Source: Hyphomicrobiales bacterium
GTDB lineage: Bacteria > Pseudomonadota > Alphaproteobacteria > Rhizobiales > Rhizobiaceae
Direction of reading: 5' to 3'
Assembly: GCA_900466605.1 (NCBI GenBank)
Contig: UBMU01000009.1
Coordinates: 216,962-280,961, forward strand
DNA: 64,000 bases
Part shown: positions 1 to 7,890 of the stretch, one piece after another
Position numbering within the stretch: position 1 is the stretch's first letter
How the letters are laid out: every line of letters begins with the position of its first letter
The notes under the pieces: model-generated
The model's input: only the letters and a program-made list of their open reading frames with translations
Told to the model about the DNA's origin: nothing
Database searches by the model: none
Position numbers and translations under genes: made by a program

Positions 1-213
1 GACGATCTCGCCGATCAGATACGAGGTTGAAATCCAGGCACCATTGTCGATGCCCGTGCCGATGCCGCCCTCGATATCGAGGAGCGATGCGTTGGTGATC
101 TGGATGTTGAGGATTGCCATGAACGCGCCGATCATGCCGGCAAGTACGGCAATCCAATCCTTCATGCTGGCGCGCGGCTGGACCGCCGCAGCGGATGCAA
201 TTGAGGTAGACAT
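1..213 (-). CDS. emrB: EmrB-type MFS drug efflux permease (DHA2), N-terminal part only
   Basis: Inner-membrane drug:proton antiporter of the 14-helix DHA2 family, which works with the adaptor EmrA encoded just upstream. Only the first 71 codons lie in the window; the gene runs off the left edge. The translation starts MSTSIASA and contains the first membrane helix (about residues 20-40, WIAVLAGMIGAFMAILN) followed by NITNASL-like and GAWISTSYLIGEI stretches typical of helix 1-2 of EmrB proteins. The start lies 24 bases after the emrA stop, so the two are one operon under the divergent promoter near 1500. Family assignment is firm; the substrate cannot be told. Confidence 0.85.
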   Translation of the reverse strand, partial: MSTSIASAAAVQPRASMKDWIAVLAGMIGAFMAILNIQITNASLLDIEGGIGTGIDNGAWISTSYLIGEIV

Positions 214-237
214 GACAAGATCCTCATCCTCTGCCCG

Positions 238-1425
238 TCAGGCACCATGAGCCGCGTTGGCAGCGTTGGTGTTGATGCTTGGCTGCACCGACATACCGGG
301 GCGAAGGTCGCCGGCAGCAGCGCCATTGCCATCGAGCAGAATCTTGACCGGGATACGTTGCACGACTTTTGTGAAGTTGCCGGTCGCATTGTCGGGGGGC
401 AGCAGAGCGAATTCCTGGCCGCTCGCCGGAGCGATGCTGTCAACAACCCCGTGATAGGTGCGACCGGGGAACGTATCGACTTCGATATCAACCGGCTGAC
501 CGGCATGCACGTCGGTCAATTGCGTTTCCTTGTAGTTCGCGATCACATAGGCCGCATTCGTCGGGACGACCGACATCAACTGTGTCCCGGCCTGCACGTA
601 TTGGCCGACACGCAGCGTGCGATTGCCAACGGTGCCGTCAACCGGCGCCGCGATCGTTGCATAGGAGAGATTGAGCTCGGCCTGACGCTCGACCGCCTGG
701 CTGCGGGCCAGAGCAGCCTTTGACTGGGCAAGCTCGGCGTTCAGTAGATCGACCTGCTTTACGGCTGCCTCGAGGGCAGCGCTGTCGCGCACGATCGTTG
801 CTTGCGCCGCGGCGATCTGCGAGGCCGCCAGTTGTGCGGTCTGAACCGGGGCATAGCCGTTGGTGGCGAGGCTCGAATAGCGCTTGTTGTTCTGCTCGGC
901 GAACGTCTCGTTGGCTTTGTCCACTTCGACAGTAGCGCGGGCAGCGGCGATCGTCGATTGCTGGATCTCGAGGGCGGCCTGCTTGGCGTTCAGCGTGGCC
1001 GCAGCGGCGGCAACGTCTGCCTTGGCCTGATCGAGCGCTGTCCGAAAATCGCGATCATCAATGCGCGCAAGCGGCTGGCCGGCCGTGACTGCCTGGTTGT
1101 CATTGACGAGCACCTGAGCGATGTAACCGGAAACCTTTGGGGCGATCGTGCTGTTATCGGCCTTAACATAGGCATCGTCTGTCGACACATGGAAGCGCCC
1201 GACCGTCCAGTAATCATGTCCATAATAGCCGGCTGCAGCCACGATCGCGACAGCCGCCGCGCCCAACAGGAGCGACCGGCCAGATCGCTTACCGCCTTGC
1301 TGCGGCTTGGTTTCAGCAATCTGCGCGTCCGTGCGCAGCGGCTTGCCGGCGTCGAGCGTTTCCGGCGCCGCTTCAGCAGTCGGGGAGCTATTGTTGTTCA
1401 GAGCTTGGAGCTTCTGGATGGTCAT
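238..1425 (-). CDS. emrA: EmrA/HlyD-type membrane fusion protein
   Basis: Periplasmic adaptor that links the EmrB permease to an outer-membrane channel. The 395-residue product has a cytoplasmic N-terminus rich in polar residues, one membrane anchor near residues 50-70 (LLLGAAAVAIVAAAGYY), a biotinyl-lipoyl half motif (VSGYIAQVLVNDNQAV), a long alanine/glutamine-rich coiled coil (about 135-250), then the second lipoyl half (ATIAAPVDGTVGN) and a beta-barrel domain. This order is the standard EmrA architecture and the length is normal. It is the first gene of the emrAB operon and faces a TetR gene, which is the usual arrangement for pump repression. No outer-membrane protein is encoded here. 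Confidence 0.88.
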   Translation of the reverse strand: MTIQKLQALNNNSSPTAEAAPETLDAGKPLRTDAQIAETKPQQGGKRSGRSLLLGAAAVAIVAAAGYYGHDYWTVGRFHVSTDDAYVKADNSTIAPKVSGYIAQVLVNDNQAVTAGQPLARIDDRDFRTALDQAKADVAAAAATLNAKQAALEIQQSTIAAARATVEVDKANETFAEQNNKRYSSLATNGYAPVQTAQLAASQIAAAQATIVRDSAALEAAVKQVDLLNAELAQSKAALARSQAVERQAELNLSYATIAAPVDGTVGNRTLRVGQYVQAGTQLMSVVPTNAAYVIANYKETQLTDVHAGQPVDIEVDTFPGRTYHGVVDSIAPASGQEFALLPPDNATGNFTKVVQRIPVKILLDGNGAAAGDLRPGMSVQPSINTNAANAAHGA

Positions 1426-1482
1426 TGTTTTCTCCGGATCATGGTCGCTGGAGCTAAGGCCGCGGCCCTTGATGCATAAAAA

Positions 1483-1543
1483 GGAAAATTGACGTTTTCC
1501 AAAATATGCTCTATAAAGTTGATGTCAACATGAATTTGGAAAA
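1483..1543. promoter_or_regulatory. Overlapping divergent promoters and candidate TetR operator between emrA and its regulator
   Basis: Rightward promoter: TTGACG (1489-1494), 17-base spacer, TATAAA (1512-1517). Leftward promoter: TTGACA read from 1528 to 1523, 16-base spacer, TATTTT (1506-1501). The two overlap. Repeated half-sites surround them: GGAAAA (1483-1488), TTTTCCAAA (1495-1503) and its exact complement TTTGGAAAA (1535-1543), with a central palindrome GTTGA-TG-TCAAC (1518-1529). The last half-site also abuts the regulator start codon. One repressor bound here could shut both promoters. The boxes are seen; the binding protein is inferred from position. Confidence 0.65.
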
Positions 1544-1548
1544 TAACG

Positions 1549-2208
1549 ATGGTCCAAAATCACGAAATCGAGAGAAAGCCGCGCGGCAGACCGCAGGCGC
1601 GGTGTGACGAGGATACCAGGAGTGTCATCATCGAGGCTGCGAACAGGCAGTTTCACGAGAACGGATACGCGACGGCGAGCATCGCGGCGATCGCGCAGGA
1701 AGCAGGCGTCTCGACGAAGACGCTCTACCGGCTGTTTCCGACGAAAGCTGACCTCTTCTCAGATCTGATTTCCGATCGCATCGGCCGATTTCTGCTGGCG
1801 CTCGACCCGACTACGCTTGCGTCAGCCGATCTGCGCCAGGGATTGGAGCGGATGCTGATGGCCTATGGAATGCTGACGTTGTCAGACGACACCATCACCA
1901 TGCTGCGCCTTGTGATCGGCGAGTCCGATCGCTTCCCGGAGATATCTGCTTCGTTCTACGAGAAAGCCATCGTCCGCACGAATGCGCTGATGGAGGGATG
2001 GCTGCGCAAGCAGGTTGATCGCGGCGTCATCGCCCTCGACGACCCGCATGCGGCTTCAGGCATGCTGCGCGGCATGATGACCATGGAGCCACAACGCGCC
2101 GCAATGCTGCGCCAGCAGCCGGCGCCCGGGATCGAGGAAATCGCTGCCCGGGCGAAAATGTGCGCCGATCTGTTTCTGAACGGCGCGGCGGTCGCTCCAG
2201 CACAATAG
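1549..2208 (+). CDS. TetR/AcrR family repressor of the emrAB operon
   Basis: DNA-binding repressor of 219 residues. The N-terminal helix-turn-helix is clear (about residues 20-65: IIEAANRQFHENGYATASIAAIAQEAGVS then TKTLYRLFPTKADLF). The C-terminal ligand domain resembles the TetR_C type found in AefR-like regulators. It is divergent from emrA with 123 bases between start codons that hold both promoters and inverted GGAAAA half-sites, so autoregulation and control of the pump are likely. The start ATG has only a weak Shine-Dalgarno stretch (GGAAAA), which is itself part of the candidate operator. Ligand unknown. Confidence 0.85.
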   Translation: MVQNHEIERKPRGRPQARCDEDTRSVIIEAANRQFHENGYATASIAAIAQEAGVSTKTLYRLFPTKADLFSDLISDRIGRFLLALDPTTLASADLRQGLERMLMAYGMLTLSDDTITMLRLVIGESDRFPEISASFYEKAIVRTNALMEGWLRKQVDRGVIALDDPHAASGMLRGMMTMEPQRAAMLRQQPAPGIEEIAARAKMCADLFLNGAAVAPAQ

Positions 2209-2232
2209 ACACGCCGAGGCGCAAAGACGGCG

Positions 2233-2781
2233 TCAGGCGGTCTTTGTAAGCTCCTTGTCGATCGCCGAGACCAGCCGCTGATCCTCGGCGGTCACATCGG
2301 GCGCAAAACGCGCAACCACCTTGCCATCGCGACCGATGAGGAACTTCTCGAAATTCCAGAGAATTTCACTGCTGTCGCCGCTCACCAGACCGCTGTTGCG
2401 CAACCGTTCCCGCATCGGCCCGTCGCCAACGGCAGCCCCTGCAGAGGTGGTCAGCTGTTCGTAGAGCGGATGCTTGTCTTCGCCCTTGACCGAGATCTTC
2501 GAGAAGATCGGAAACTTTACGTCGTAGGTGAGGGTGCAGAATTCAACGATTTCCGCGTCCGTGCCCGGCTCCTGCCCCTTGAAATTGTTCGCCGGAAAGG
2601 CCGCAATCACAAAGCCGCGCTCGCGCTTGTCCTCATAGAGTTTCTCGAGCCCCTCGTACTGGACGGTGAGACCGCATTTGGAAGCGACATTGACGACCAG
2701 TATCACCTTGCCGCGATAATCATTCAGTGTTGTCTCGCGACCATCGGCCAGCTTCACGGGCACATTCAAAAGACCAGTCAT
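2233..2781 (-). CDS. Glutathione peroxidase family (thiol peroxidase, BtuE-like)
   Basis: Reduces hydroperoxides with thioredoxin or glutathione. Peroxidatic Cys sits in VASKCGLT, the tetrad Gln in KGQEPG, and Trp-Asn in WNFEKFLIGRDG; a second Cys in EFCTLTY matches the resolving Cys of thioredoxin-dependent members. The otherwise common FPCNQF motif reads FPANNF, so that nonessential Cys is lost. I start at 2781 (MTGLLNVP), where GGAGAT lies 6 bases upstream; the open frame extends 14 codons further but without ribosome binding site. 182 residues is the usual size. Convergent with the TetR gene, 24 bases apart. Confidence 0.88.
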   Translation of the reverse strand: MTGLLNVPVKLADGRETTLNDYRGKVILVVNVASKCGLTVQYEGLEKLYEDKRERGFVIAAFPANNFKGQEPGTDAEIVEFCTLTYDVKFPIFSKISVKGEDKHPLYEQLTTSAGAAVGDGPMRERLRNSGLVSGDSSEILWNFEKFLIGRDGKVVARFAPDVTAEDQRLVSAIDKELTKTA

Positions 2782-2916
2782 CACTATCTCCAGCATGAAT
2801 TTCGCCGCGAAAGCTATACCCACACGTGGGTTTGTCCAGCGGGCATGCGCAGTCTACTGGCGAAATCATTTAAAACGGCTAGTTTGCCCCCAGAGCACGG
2901 GAGGGCGCGACAGAAA

Positions 2917-3678
2917 ATGATGCTGGAATTGCTGGTAGCGGTTGTTGTCTTCGCCTTGCTCCTGACCGCCTCGATCGGAACGATGCTGACCTATTCGAAG
3001 CTGCCGGTGCATCACCGCCAGGACGAAACCAACACCGTCGTCCGGCTGGTCGCCAACATCTTCGTCGTCATGACCTCGCTTGTCTTTGGCCTGATGATCA
3101 ATTCGTCGAAGAACACCTTTGCCGAGATCGACAAGAACGTGCACGCCTTCGCAACACAGATTATTCTTCTCGATCGAACCTTGCGCACCTATGGTCTCGA
3201 GGCCAACGAGACACGCAAGCGCCTGGAAAACTACGTTGAGAAAGCCCTGACCAATCCTGCTCGCGCCGCGCCGGATCCGCTCGTCAGGAGCGACCGAACG
3301 AGTGAACTCGCACTCAATGCGGTCGGCGACAGCCTTTCGCTGATCGTGCCGTCCGGCCCAGGGCACGTGGCGCTCTGGAACGACGCTCGCCAGCAATATC
3401 AAAGAATTGTAGAGCAGCGCTGGGTCATCGTCGAGCAGTCGGAAGGCGTGATCCCGAGGCCACTCATCACCATGCTGACGGCGTGGCTGACGCTGATTTT
3501 TGTGAGCTTCGGATATCGAGCGCCCAGGAACATCATTGTCGTCCTGATGTTTATCGTTTCTGCCCTGCTGATATCACTCTCGATCTTTGTCGTGCTGGAT
3601 ATGGATATTCCGTTCGCGGGGCTGATCCAGATTTCGGATACACCTCTCCGCAGGGCTCTCGCCGAGCTTCAGCAATAG
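2917..3678 (+). CDS. DUF4239 (bestrophin-like domain) membrane protein
   Basis: Unknown function. The 253-residue product has four predicted membrane segments: two at the N-terminus (MMLELLVAVVVFALLLTASI and LVANIFVVMTSLVFGLMIN), a soluble helical middle of about 120 residues, and two near the C-terminus (TMLTAWLTLIFVSFGY and IIVVLMFIVSALLISLSIFVVL). This layout and the VFGLMINSSKNTF stretch fit the DUF4239 family. The open frame runs upstream to 2470 but that part is antisense to the peroxidase gene; ATG 2917 follows GGGAGG (2899-2904) at a rather long distance. Monocistronic. Confidence 0.72.
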   Translation: MMLELLVAVVVFALLLTASIGTMLTYSKLPVHHRQDETNTVVRLVANIFVVMTSLVFGLMINSSKNTFAEIDKNVHAFATQIILLDRTLRTYGLEANETRKRLENYVEKALTNPARAAPDPLVRSDRTSELALNAVGDSLSLIVPSGPGHVALWNDARQQYQRIVEQRWVIVEQSEGVIPRPLITMLTAWLTLIFVSFGYRAPRNIIVVLMFIVSALLISLSIFVVLDMDIPFAGLIQISDTPLRRALAELQQ

Positions 3679-3801
3679 CGACCGGCCGCATCGATAGAAC
3701 GTCATGCCCTGCCGGCGACCGGTTTCGTCCCGCCACTGCTCGGTGTCCAGCCCGTCACCTGAAGTCGGGGCGCCATTTTCCTTGACGAGCGCGGTCGAAT
3801 A

Positions 3802-3815
3802 TGGCCTTAAGGCCA
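3802..3815. repeat. Perfect 14-base palindrome upstream of gltX
   Basis: TGGCCTTAAGGCCA is its own complement. It lies in a 277-base gene-free stretch, 140 bases before the gltX start. It could be an operator or chance; nothing else in the stretch (3679-3955) is recognisable apart from weak promoter-like hexamers such as TTGACG at 3782-3787. Confidence 0.35.
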
Positions 3816-3955
3816 GCAAAATGGGCAATTGGCGGATGAACGGGGGCAGCGCCCTTTTCCGGCCGGTTTCCTGATCCAGTTATCTGCATTCTCTCCGGCC
3901 GAACGTCGCTTTCTCAGGAAAAGCCGTCCGGCATTCATTTGACGGGCACATAAAA

Positions 3956-5413
3956 ATGACAGCTTCCGGCGTCCGCGTCCGCATTGCTCCCTCGCCGACC
4001 GGCGAGCCGCATGTCGGCACTGCTTACATCGCTCTCTTCAACTATCTCTTCGCCAAGAAGCACGGCGGCGAGTTCATCCTGCGTATCGAAGACACCGATG
4101 CAACGCGTTCGACACCCGAGTTCGAAACCAAGGTGCTCGACGCGCTGAAGTGGTGCGGCCTGAAGTGGTCTGAGGGCCCCGACATCGGTGGCCCCTATGG
4201 CCCTTACCGCCAGAGCGACCGTAAGGACATGTACCAGCCCTACGCCCAGCAGCTGCTGGACAAGGGCCATGCCTTCCGCTGTTTCTGCACGCCCGAGCGT
4301 CTGACCGAGATGCGCGAAGCCCAGCGCGCCGCCGGCAAGCCGCCGAAGTATGACGGACTGTGCCTCAAGTATTCCGCCGAGGAAGTCAGCGCGAAGCTGG
4401 CAACCGGCGAAAGCTCAGTCATCCGCATGAAGATTCCGACCGAGGGCTCCTGCGACTTCACCGACGGTGTCTACGGCGACGTCTCGATCCCGTGGGATTC
4501 CGTCGACATGCAGGTCCTCATCAAGGGCGACGGCATGCCGACCTATCACATGGCCAACGTCATCGACGACCATCTGATGAAGATCACCCACGTCGCTCGC
4601 GGCGAGGAGTGGCTGGCTTCGGTGCCGAAGCACATCCTGCTCTATCGCTACTTCGAATGGGACCAGCCGGTGTTCATGCATCTGTCGCTGATGCGCAATG
4701 CCGACAAGTCGAAGCTGTCGAAGCGCAAGAACCCGACCTCGATTTCCTATTACACGGCGCTCGGCTACATCCCCGAAGCGTTGATGAACTTCCTCGGCCT
4801 GTTCTTCGTCCAGATCGCCGAAGGCGAGGAACTGCTCGATATCGACGAACTCGCGGGCAAGTTCGACCCGGAAAACCTCTCCAAGGCCGGCGCAATCTTC
4901 GACATCCAGAAGCTCGACTGGCTGAACGGCCGCTGGATCCGCGAAAAGATGTCGGAAGAGGAATTCCAGAGCCGTGTCCTGACCTGGGCGATGGAAAACG
5001 ACCGCCTGAAGGCTGGTCTCGCGCTGTCGCAGTCGCGTATCTCCAAGCTCGGCGAGCTTCCTGATCTGATGGGCTTCCTGCTGAAATCAGACCTCAACCT
5101 CGACCCGTCGGCCTTCGCCAAGATCAAGTCGCCGCCGGAAGAGATTCTCGAGATCCTGAACACCGTGCAGCCGGATCTGGAAAAGATCCTCGAGTGGAAC
5201 GTCGAATCCATCGAAGCCGAACTGCGCGCCATCGGCGACCGCATGGGCAAGAAGCTCAAGGTCATCGTCGCGCCGCTCTTCGTTGCCGTTTCCGGCTCGT
5301 CACGCTCGCTGCCACTGTTCGACTCGATGGCGATCCTTGGCCGCTCCGTCGTGCGCCAGCGATTGAAGCTCGCCGCGCAGGCAGTTGCCTCCCTCGTCGG
5401 CCCGAAGAACTGA
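3956..5413 (+). CDS. gltX: Glutamyl-tRNA synthetase (class I)
   Basis: Charges tRNA with glutamate in the cytoplasm. 485 residues, the usual size. The HIGH-type signature is in APSPTGEPHVGTA (residues 11-23) and the KMSKS-type loop is KLSKR (253-257). The glutamate-binding region (RIEDTD, 43-48) and the HMANVIDDH stretch are typical. The C-terminal anticodon-binding region is helical. Most alphaproteobacteria carry two GluRS genes, so this may be one of two paralogues. lysS follows after 16 bases, so the two are probably cotranscribed. The upstream noncoding region holds a 14-base palindrome. Confidence 0.96.
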   Translation: MTASGVRVRIAPSPTGEPHVGTAYIALFNYLFAKKHGGEFILRIEDTDATRSTPEFETKVLDALKWCGLKWSEGPDIGGPYGPYRQSDRKDMYQPYAQQLLDKGHAFRCFCTPERLTEMREAQRAAGKPPKYDGLCLKYSAEEVSAKLATGESSVIRMKIPTEGSCDFTDGVYGDVSIPWDSVDMQVLIKGDGMPTYHMANVIDDHLMKITHVARGEEWLASVPKHILLYRYFEWDQPVFMHLSLMRNADKSKLSKRKNPTSISYYTALGYIPEALMNFLGLFFVQIAEGEELLDIDELAGKFDPENLSKAGAIFDIQKLDWLNGRWIREKMSEEEFQSRVLTWAMENDRLKAGLALSQSRISKLGELPDLMGFLLKSDLNLDPSAFAKIKSPPEEILEILNTVQPDLEKILEWNVESIEAELRAIGDRMGKKLKVIVAPLFVAVSGSSRSLPLFDSMAILGRSVVRQRLKLAAQAVASLVGPKN

Positions 5414-5429
5414 ACCGGACGTTTGCATC

Positions 5430-6926
5430 ATGACTGAAAAGACCGAAACAGCGACCCTTTCCTCCGACGCAACCGAAGTCCGCGCCCAGAAGCTGAAGCT
5501 GCTGCGCGAACAGATCGGCGACGTCTACCCGGCGCATTTCCACCGGACGATGACCAACGCCGAACTGGCGGAGAAGTACAAGGATCTCGAATCCGACGTC
5601 GAGACGCAGGACGTCGTGACCGTTGCCGGCCGCGTCTATTCCTCGCGCAATTCAGGCATGTTCATGGACATCCATGACGCCGGCGGCAAGATCCAGATCT
5701 TCAGCCACAAGGACGTGACGCCGGAAGAAGCCCGCAACATGCTGAGCATGATCGATATCGGCGACATCATCGGCGTCACCGGCACGGTGCGTCGCACGAA
5801 GCGCGGCGAGCTGTCGATCAACGCCCGCGAAATCACCATGCTCACCAAGTCGCTGCTCCCCATGCCGGAGAAGTGGCACGGCATTTCCGATATCGAGATC
5901 CGCTATCGCAAGCGCCACCTCGATATCATGACCAACGAGGAATCGAAGCTCCGTTTCCAGCAACGTTCGAAGATCGTCTCCGGCATCCGTCGTTTCATGG
6001 AAAACGACGGCTTCATGGAAGTCGAAACGCCGATGCTGCACTCGGTCTATGGCGGCGCCACCGCCGAGCCGTTCAAGACGCATCACAACACGCTGAAGCT
6101 CGACATGTACCTGCGCATTGCGCCGGAACTGTTCTTGAAGCGCACGCTGGTTTCCGGACTCACCGACAAGGTGTTTGAGATCAACCGGAACTTCCGCAAC
6201 GAAGGCGTCTCGACCCGGCACAATCCTGAATTCACGATGATGGAGTGCTACTGGGCCTATGCCGACTACGAGGACATCATGGACCTTGTCGAGCGGCTGT
6301 TCGAAAGCCTGGCGCTGGCGATCCACGGCACGACGGAATTCCCCTTCGGCGACAAGCAGCTCTCCTTCAAGGGTCCGTTCAAGCGCGTCCCGATGCCCGA
6401 TGCCGTCAAAGAAGTGACCGGCCTCGATTTCCTCGCCATGAAGACGGACGAGGAAGCCCGTGCCGCTGCCAAGGCTGCCGGTTTCGAAGTCGAGAAGGAT
6501 TGGACCTGGGGCGAATGCCTTGCCTTCATCTTCGAAGAGAAGGTCGAGGGCACTCTGATCCAGCCGAGCCACGTCACCCACTTCCCGAAGGACATCTCGC
6601 CCTTCGCCAAGGAAGTGCCGGGCGAGCCGCGTCTCGTCGAACGCTTCGAGACCTACTGCAACGCCTGGGAACTCGGCAACGCGTTTTCGGAACTCAACGA
6701 TCCGGAAGAACAGCGCCGCCGCATGGTCGAGCAGCTGGAGCAGGCGCATGCCCGCGGCGAAAAGGAAAAACAGCTGGACGACGAATTCCTCGATGCGATC
6801 GATCAGGGCATGCCGCCCGCCGGTGGCCTCGGGATCGGCGTCGATCGCCTGATCATGCTTTTGACCAACGCACCGTCGATCCGTGACGTCATTCTTTTCC
6901 CGGCTCGCCGCAGCAAGGCTGACTGA
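5430..6926 (+). CDS. lysS: Lysyl-tRNA synthetase (class II)
   Basis: Charges tRNA with lysine. 498 residues. The N-terminal OB-fold (about 60-160, VAGRVYSSRNSGMFMDIHD) binds the anticodon. Class II motif 2 is FRNEGVSTRHNPEFT and motif 3 is GLGIGVDRLIMLLT at the C-terminus. The start at 5430 (MTEKTETA) is preferred over an in-frame upstream ATG that would overlap gltX by 29 bases; the gap to gltX is 16 bases. Many rhizobia use the unrelated class I LysRS, so the class II enzyme is worth noting. A strong terminator follows at 6945-6980. Confidence 0.95.
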   Translation: MTEKTETATLSSDATEVRAQKLKLLREQIGDVYPAHFHRTMTNAELAEKYKDLESDVETQDVVTVAGRVYSSRNSGMFMDIHDAGGKIQIFSHKDVTPEEARNMLSMIDIGDIIGVTGTVRRTKRGELSINAREITMLTKSLLPMPEKWHGISDIEIRYRKRHLDIMTNEESKLRFQQRSKIVSGIRRFMENDGFMEVETPMLHSVYGGATAEPFKTHHNTLKLDMYLRIAPELFLKRTLVSGLTDKVFEINRNFRNEGVSTRHNPEFTMMECYWAYADYEDIMDLVERLFESLALAIHGTTEFPFGDKQLSFKGPFKRVPMPDAVKEVTGLDFLAMKTDEEARAAAKAAGFEVEKDWTWGECLAFIFEEKVEGTLIQPSHVTHFPKDISPFAKEVPGEPRLVERFETYCNAWELGNAFSELNDPEEQRRRMVEQLEQAHARGEKEKQLDDEFLDAIDQGMPPAGGLGIGVDRLIMLLTNAPSIRDVILFPARRSKAD

Positions 6927-6944
6927 GACCGGTAGACGGAACAG

Positions 6945-6980
6945 AAAAAGGCGGCGACCCTATGGGCTCGCCGCCTTTTC
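6945..6980. terminator. Bidirectional rho-independent terminator between lysS and the convergent gene
   Basis: AAAAGGCGGCGA (from 6946) pairs with TCGCCGCCTTTT (6968-6979) around a 10-base loop. A-run on the left and T-run on the right let it end transcription from lysS and from the gene ending at 6993. Confidence 0.85.
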
Positions 6981-6992
6981 CTTTTCGAATCG

Positions 6993-7709
6993 TTAGTGAG
7001 CTAAGGCCGGTGCGGCTTCTTCCGCCGCAGGTTTCTCTGCGGGCGCCGAGCCGTGCCCGCCGCCCTCGGCCGGCTTTTCTTCCTTCCCCTCGTCCTTCTT
7101 CTCGCCCTCGCCTTCCCCACCTTTCGTGGCGGCGACAGCGATCGGATCGATGCAGTCGGAGTACTCTTTGAAGGACGCATTCAACGCTGTGATTTCGTCC
7201 TCGGGCAGATCAACGCGTTCGCCGAAGAACAGCCCGTTGGCGGCAGCCGCACCGTCGTAATAGCGAGCCGTATACGTCTTGGCCTCGGCGCTTTCGAGCA
7301 CGGGATCAGGATGCGGAATATAGATGACATCGGCACCGATCGCCCGGCCGCGAATATCGGATCGCAAAGTCGGCCCGTTGGTGTCGAGAACGACGACCTG
7401 CACGAGATCCGGCTTTTGCGCATCGTAGATCGCTTTGGCTACGCGAAGCGCGGTCTTCACCCGCGTCATGCCATCGGTCGGCTCGGTCTTGATGTACTTG
7501 CGGATCCAGACGCGGCTCTGCTTCTTGATGGTGACGAGGTTGACGTCGGTGCAGGACAGCCCGTTCATCGTTTCAGCGGAGGGCCCGAGGATCTTGTCCT
7601 TGCCGATAAAAAGCGCGGCACCGCCGGAGACGCCCCCAAGAAGGGCGACGCCAGCGATGATAAACACCAATTTCCGGGAGGGCCGGAAGATGCGCAGTAG
7701 GGCCTTCAC
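6993..7709 (-). CDS. Membrane-anchored unknown protein with charged low-complexity tail
   Basis: Not recognised. With a GTG start at 7709 (GGAG about 10 bases upstream) the product has 238 residues: a short basic N-terminus (VKALLRIFRPSRK), one membrane segment (LVFIIAGVALLGGVSGGAALF), and a globular periplasmic-looking domain of about 150 residues containing two Cys (LSCTDVN, YSDCID) that could form a disulfide. The domain has a VVVLDTNGPTLRSDIRGRAIGADVIYIPHPD stretch. The last 50 residues are Glu/Lys/Ala/Pro-rich. An in-frame ATG at 7877 exists but would add sequence unlike a signal. Convergent with lysS. Confidence 0.6.
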   Translation of the reverse strand: MKALLRIFRPSRKLVFIIAGVALLGGVSGGAALFIGKDKILGPSAETMNGLSCTDVNLVTIKKQSRVWIRKYIKTEPTDGMTRVKTALRVAKAIYDAQKPDLVQVVVLDTNGPTLRSDIRGRAIGADVIYIPHPDPVLESAEAKTYTARYYDGAAAANGLFFGERVDLPEDEITALNASFKEYSDCIDPIAVAATKGGEGEGEKKDEGKEEKPAEGGGHGSAPAEKPAAEEAAPALAH

Positions 7710-7890
7710 GCCAACTGCTCCGCCATTAACAAGCTCCAACGCAATACGAGTGGTCTCGACGCTAGAGAAATGACGTTTCCGAATGCTTAAACGAGGCCTC
7801 CAAGTTTGCATCAGTGTGGGATTAGCACCAAAAAAGGTCCAAGCTTTCCCTATGCTTGCCAATCTCCTCGCGGCCATGCTCTAACGGCGC

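Noticed and set aside
5652..6749. 365-residue minus-strand open frame inside lysS
   Set aside because: Mirror of lysS codons; no start site or homology.
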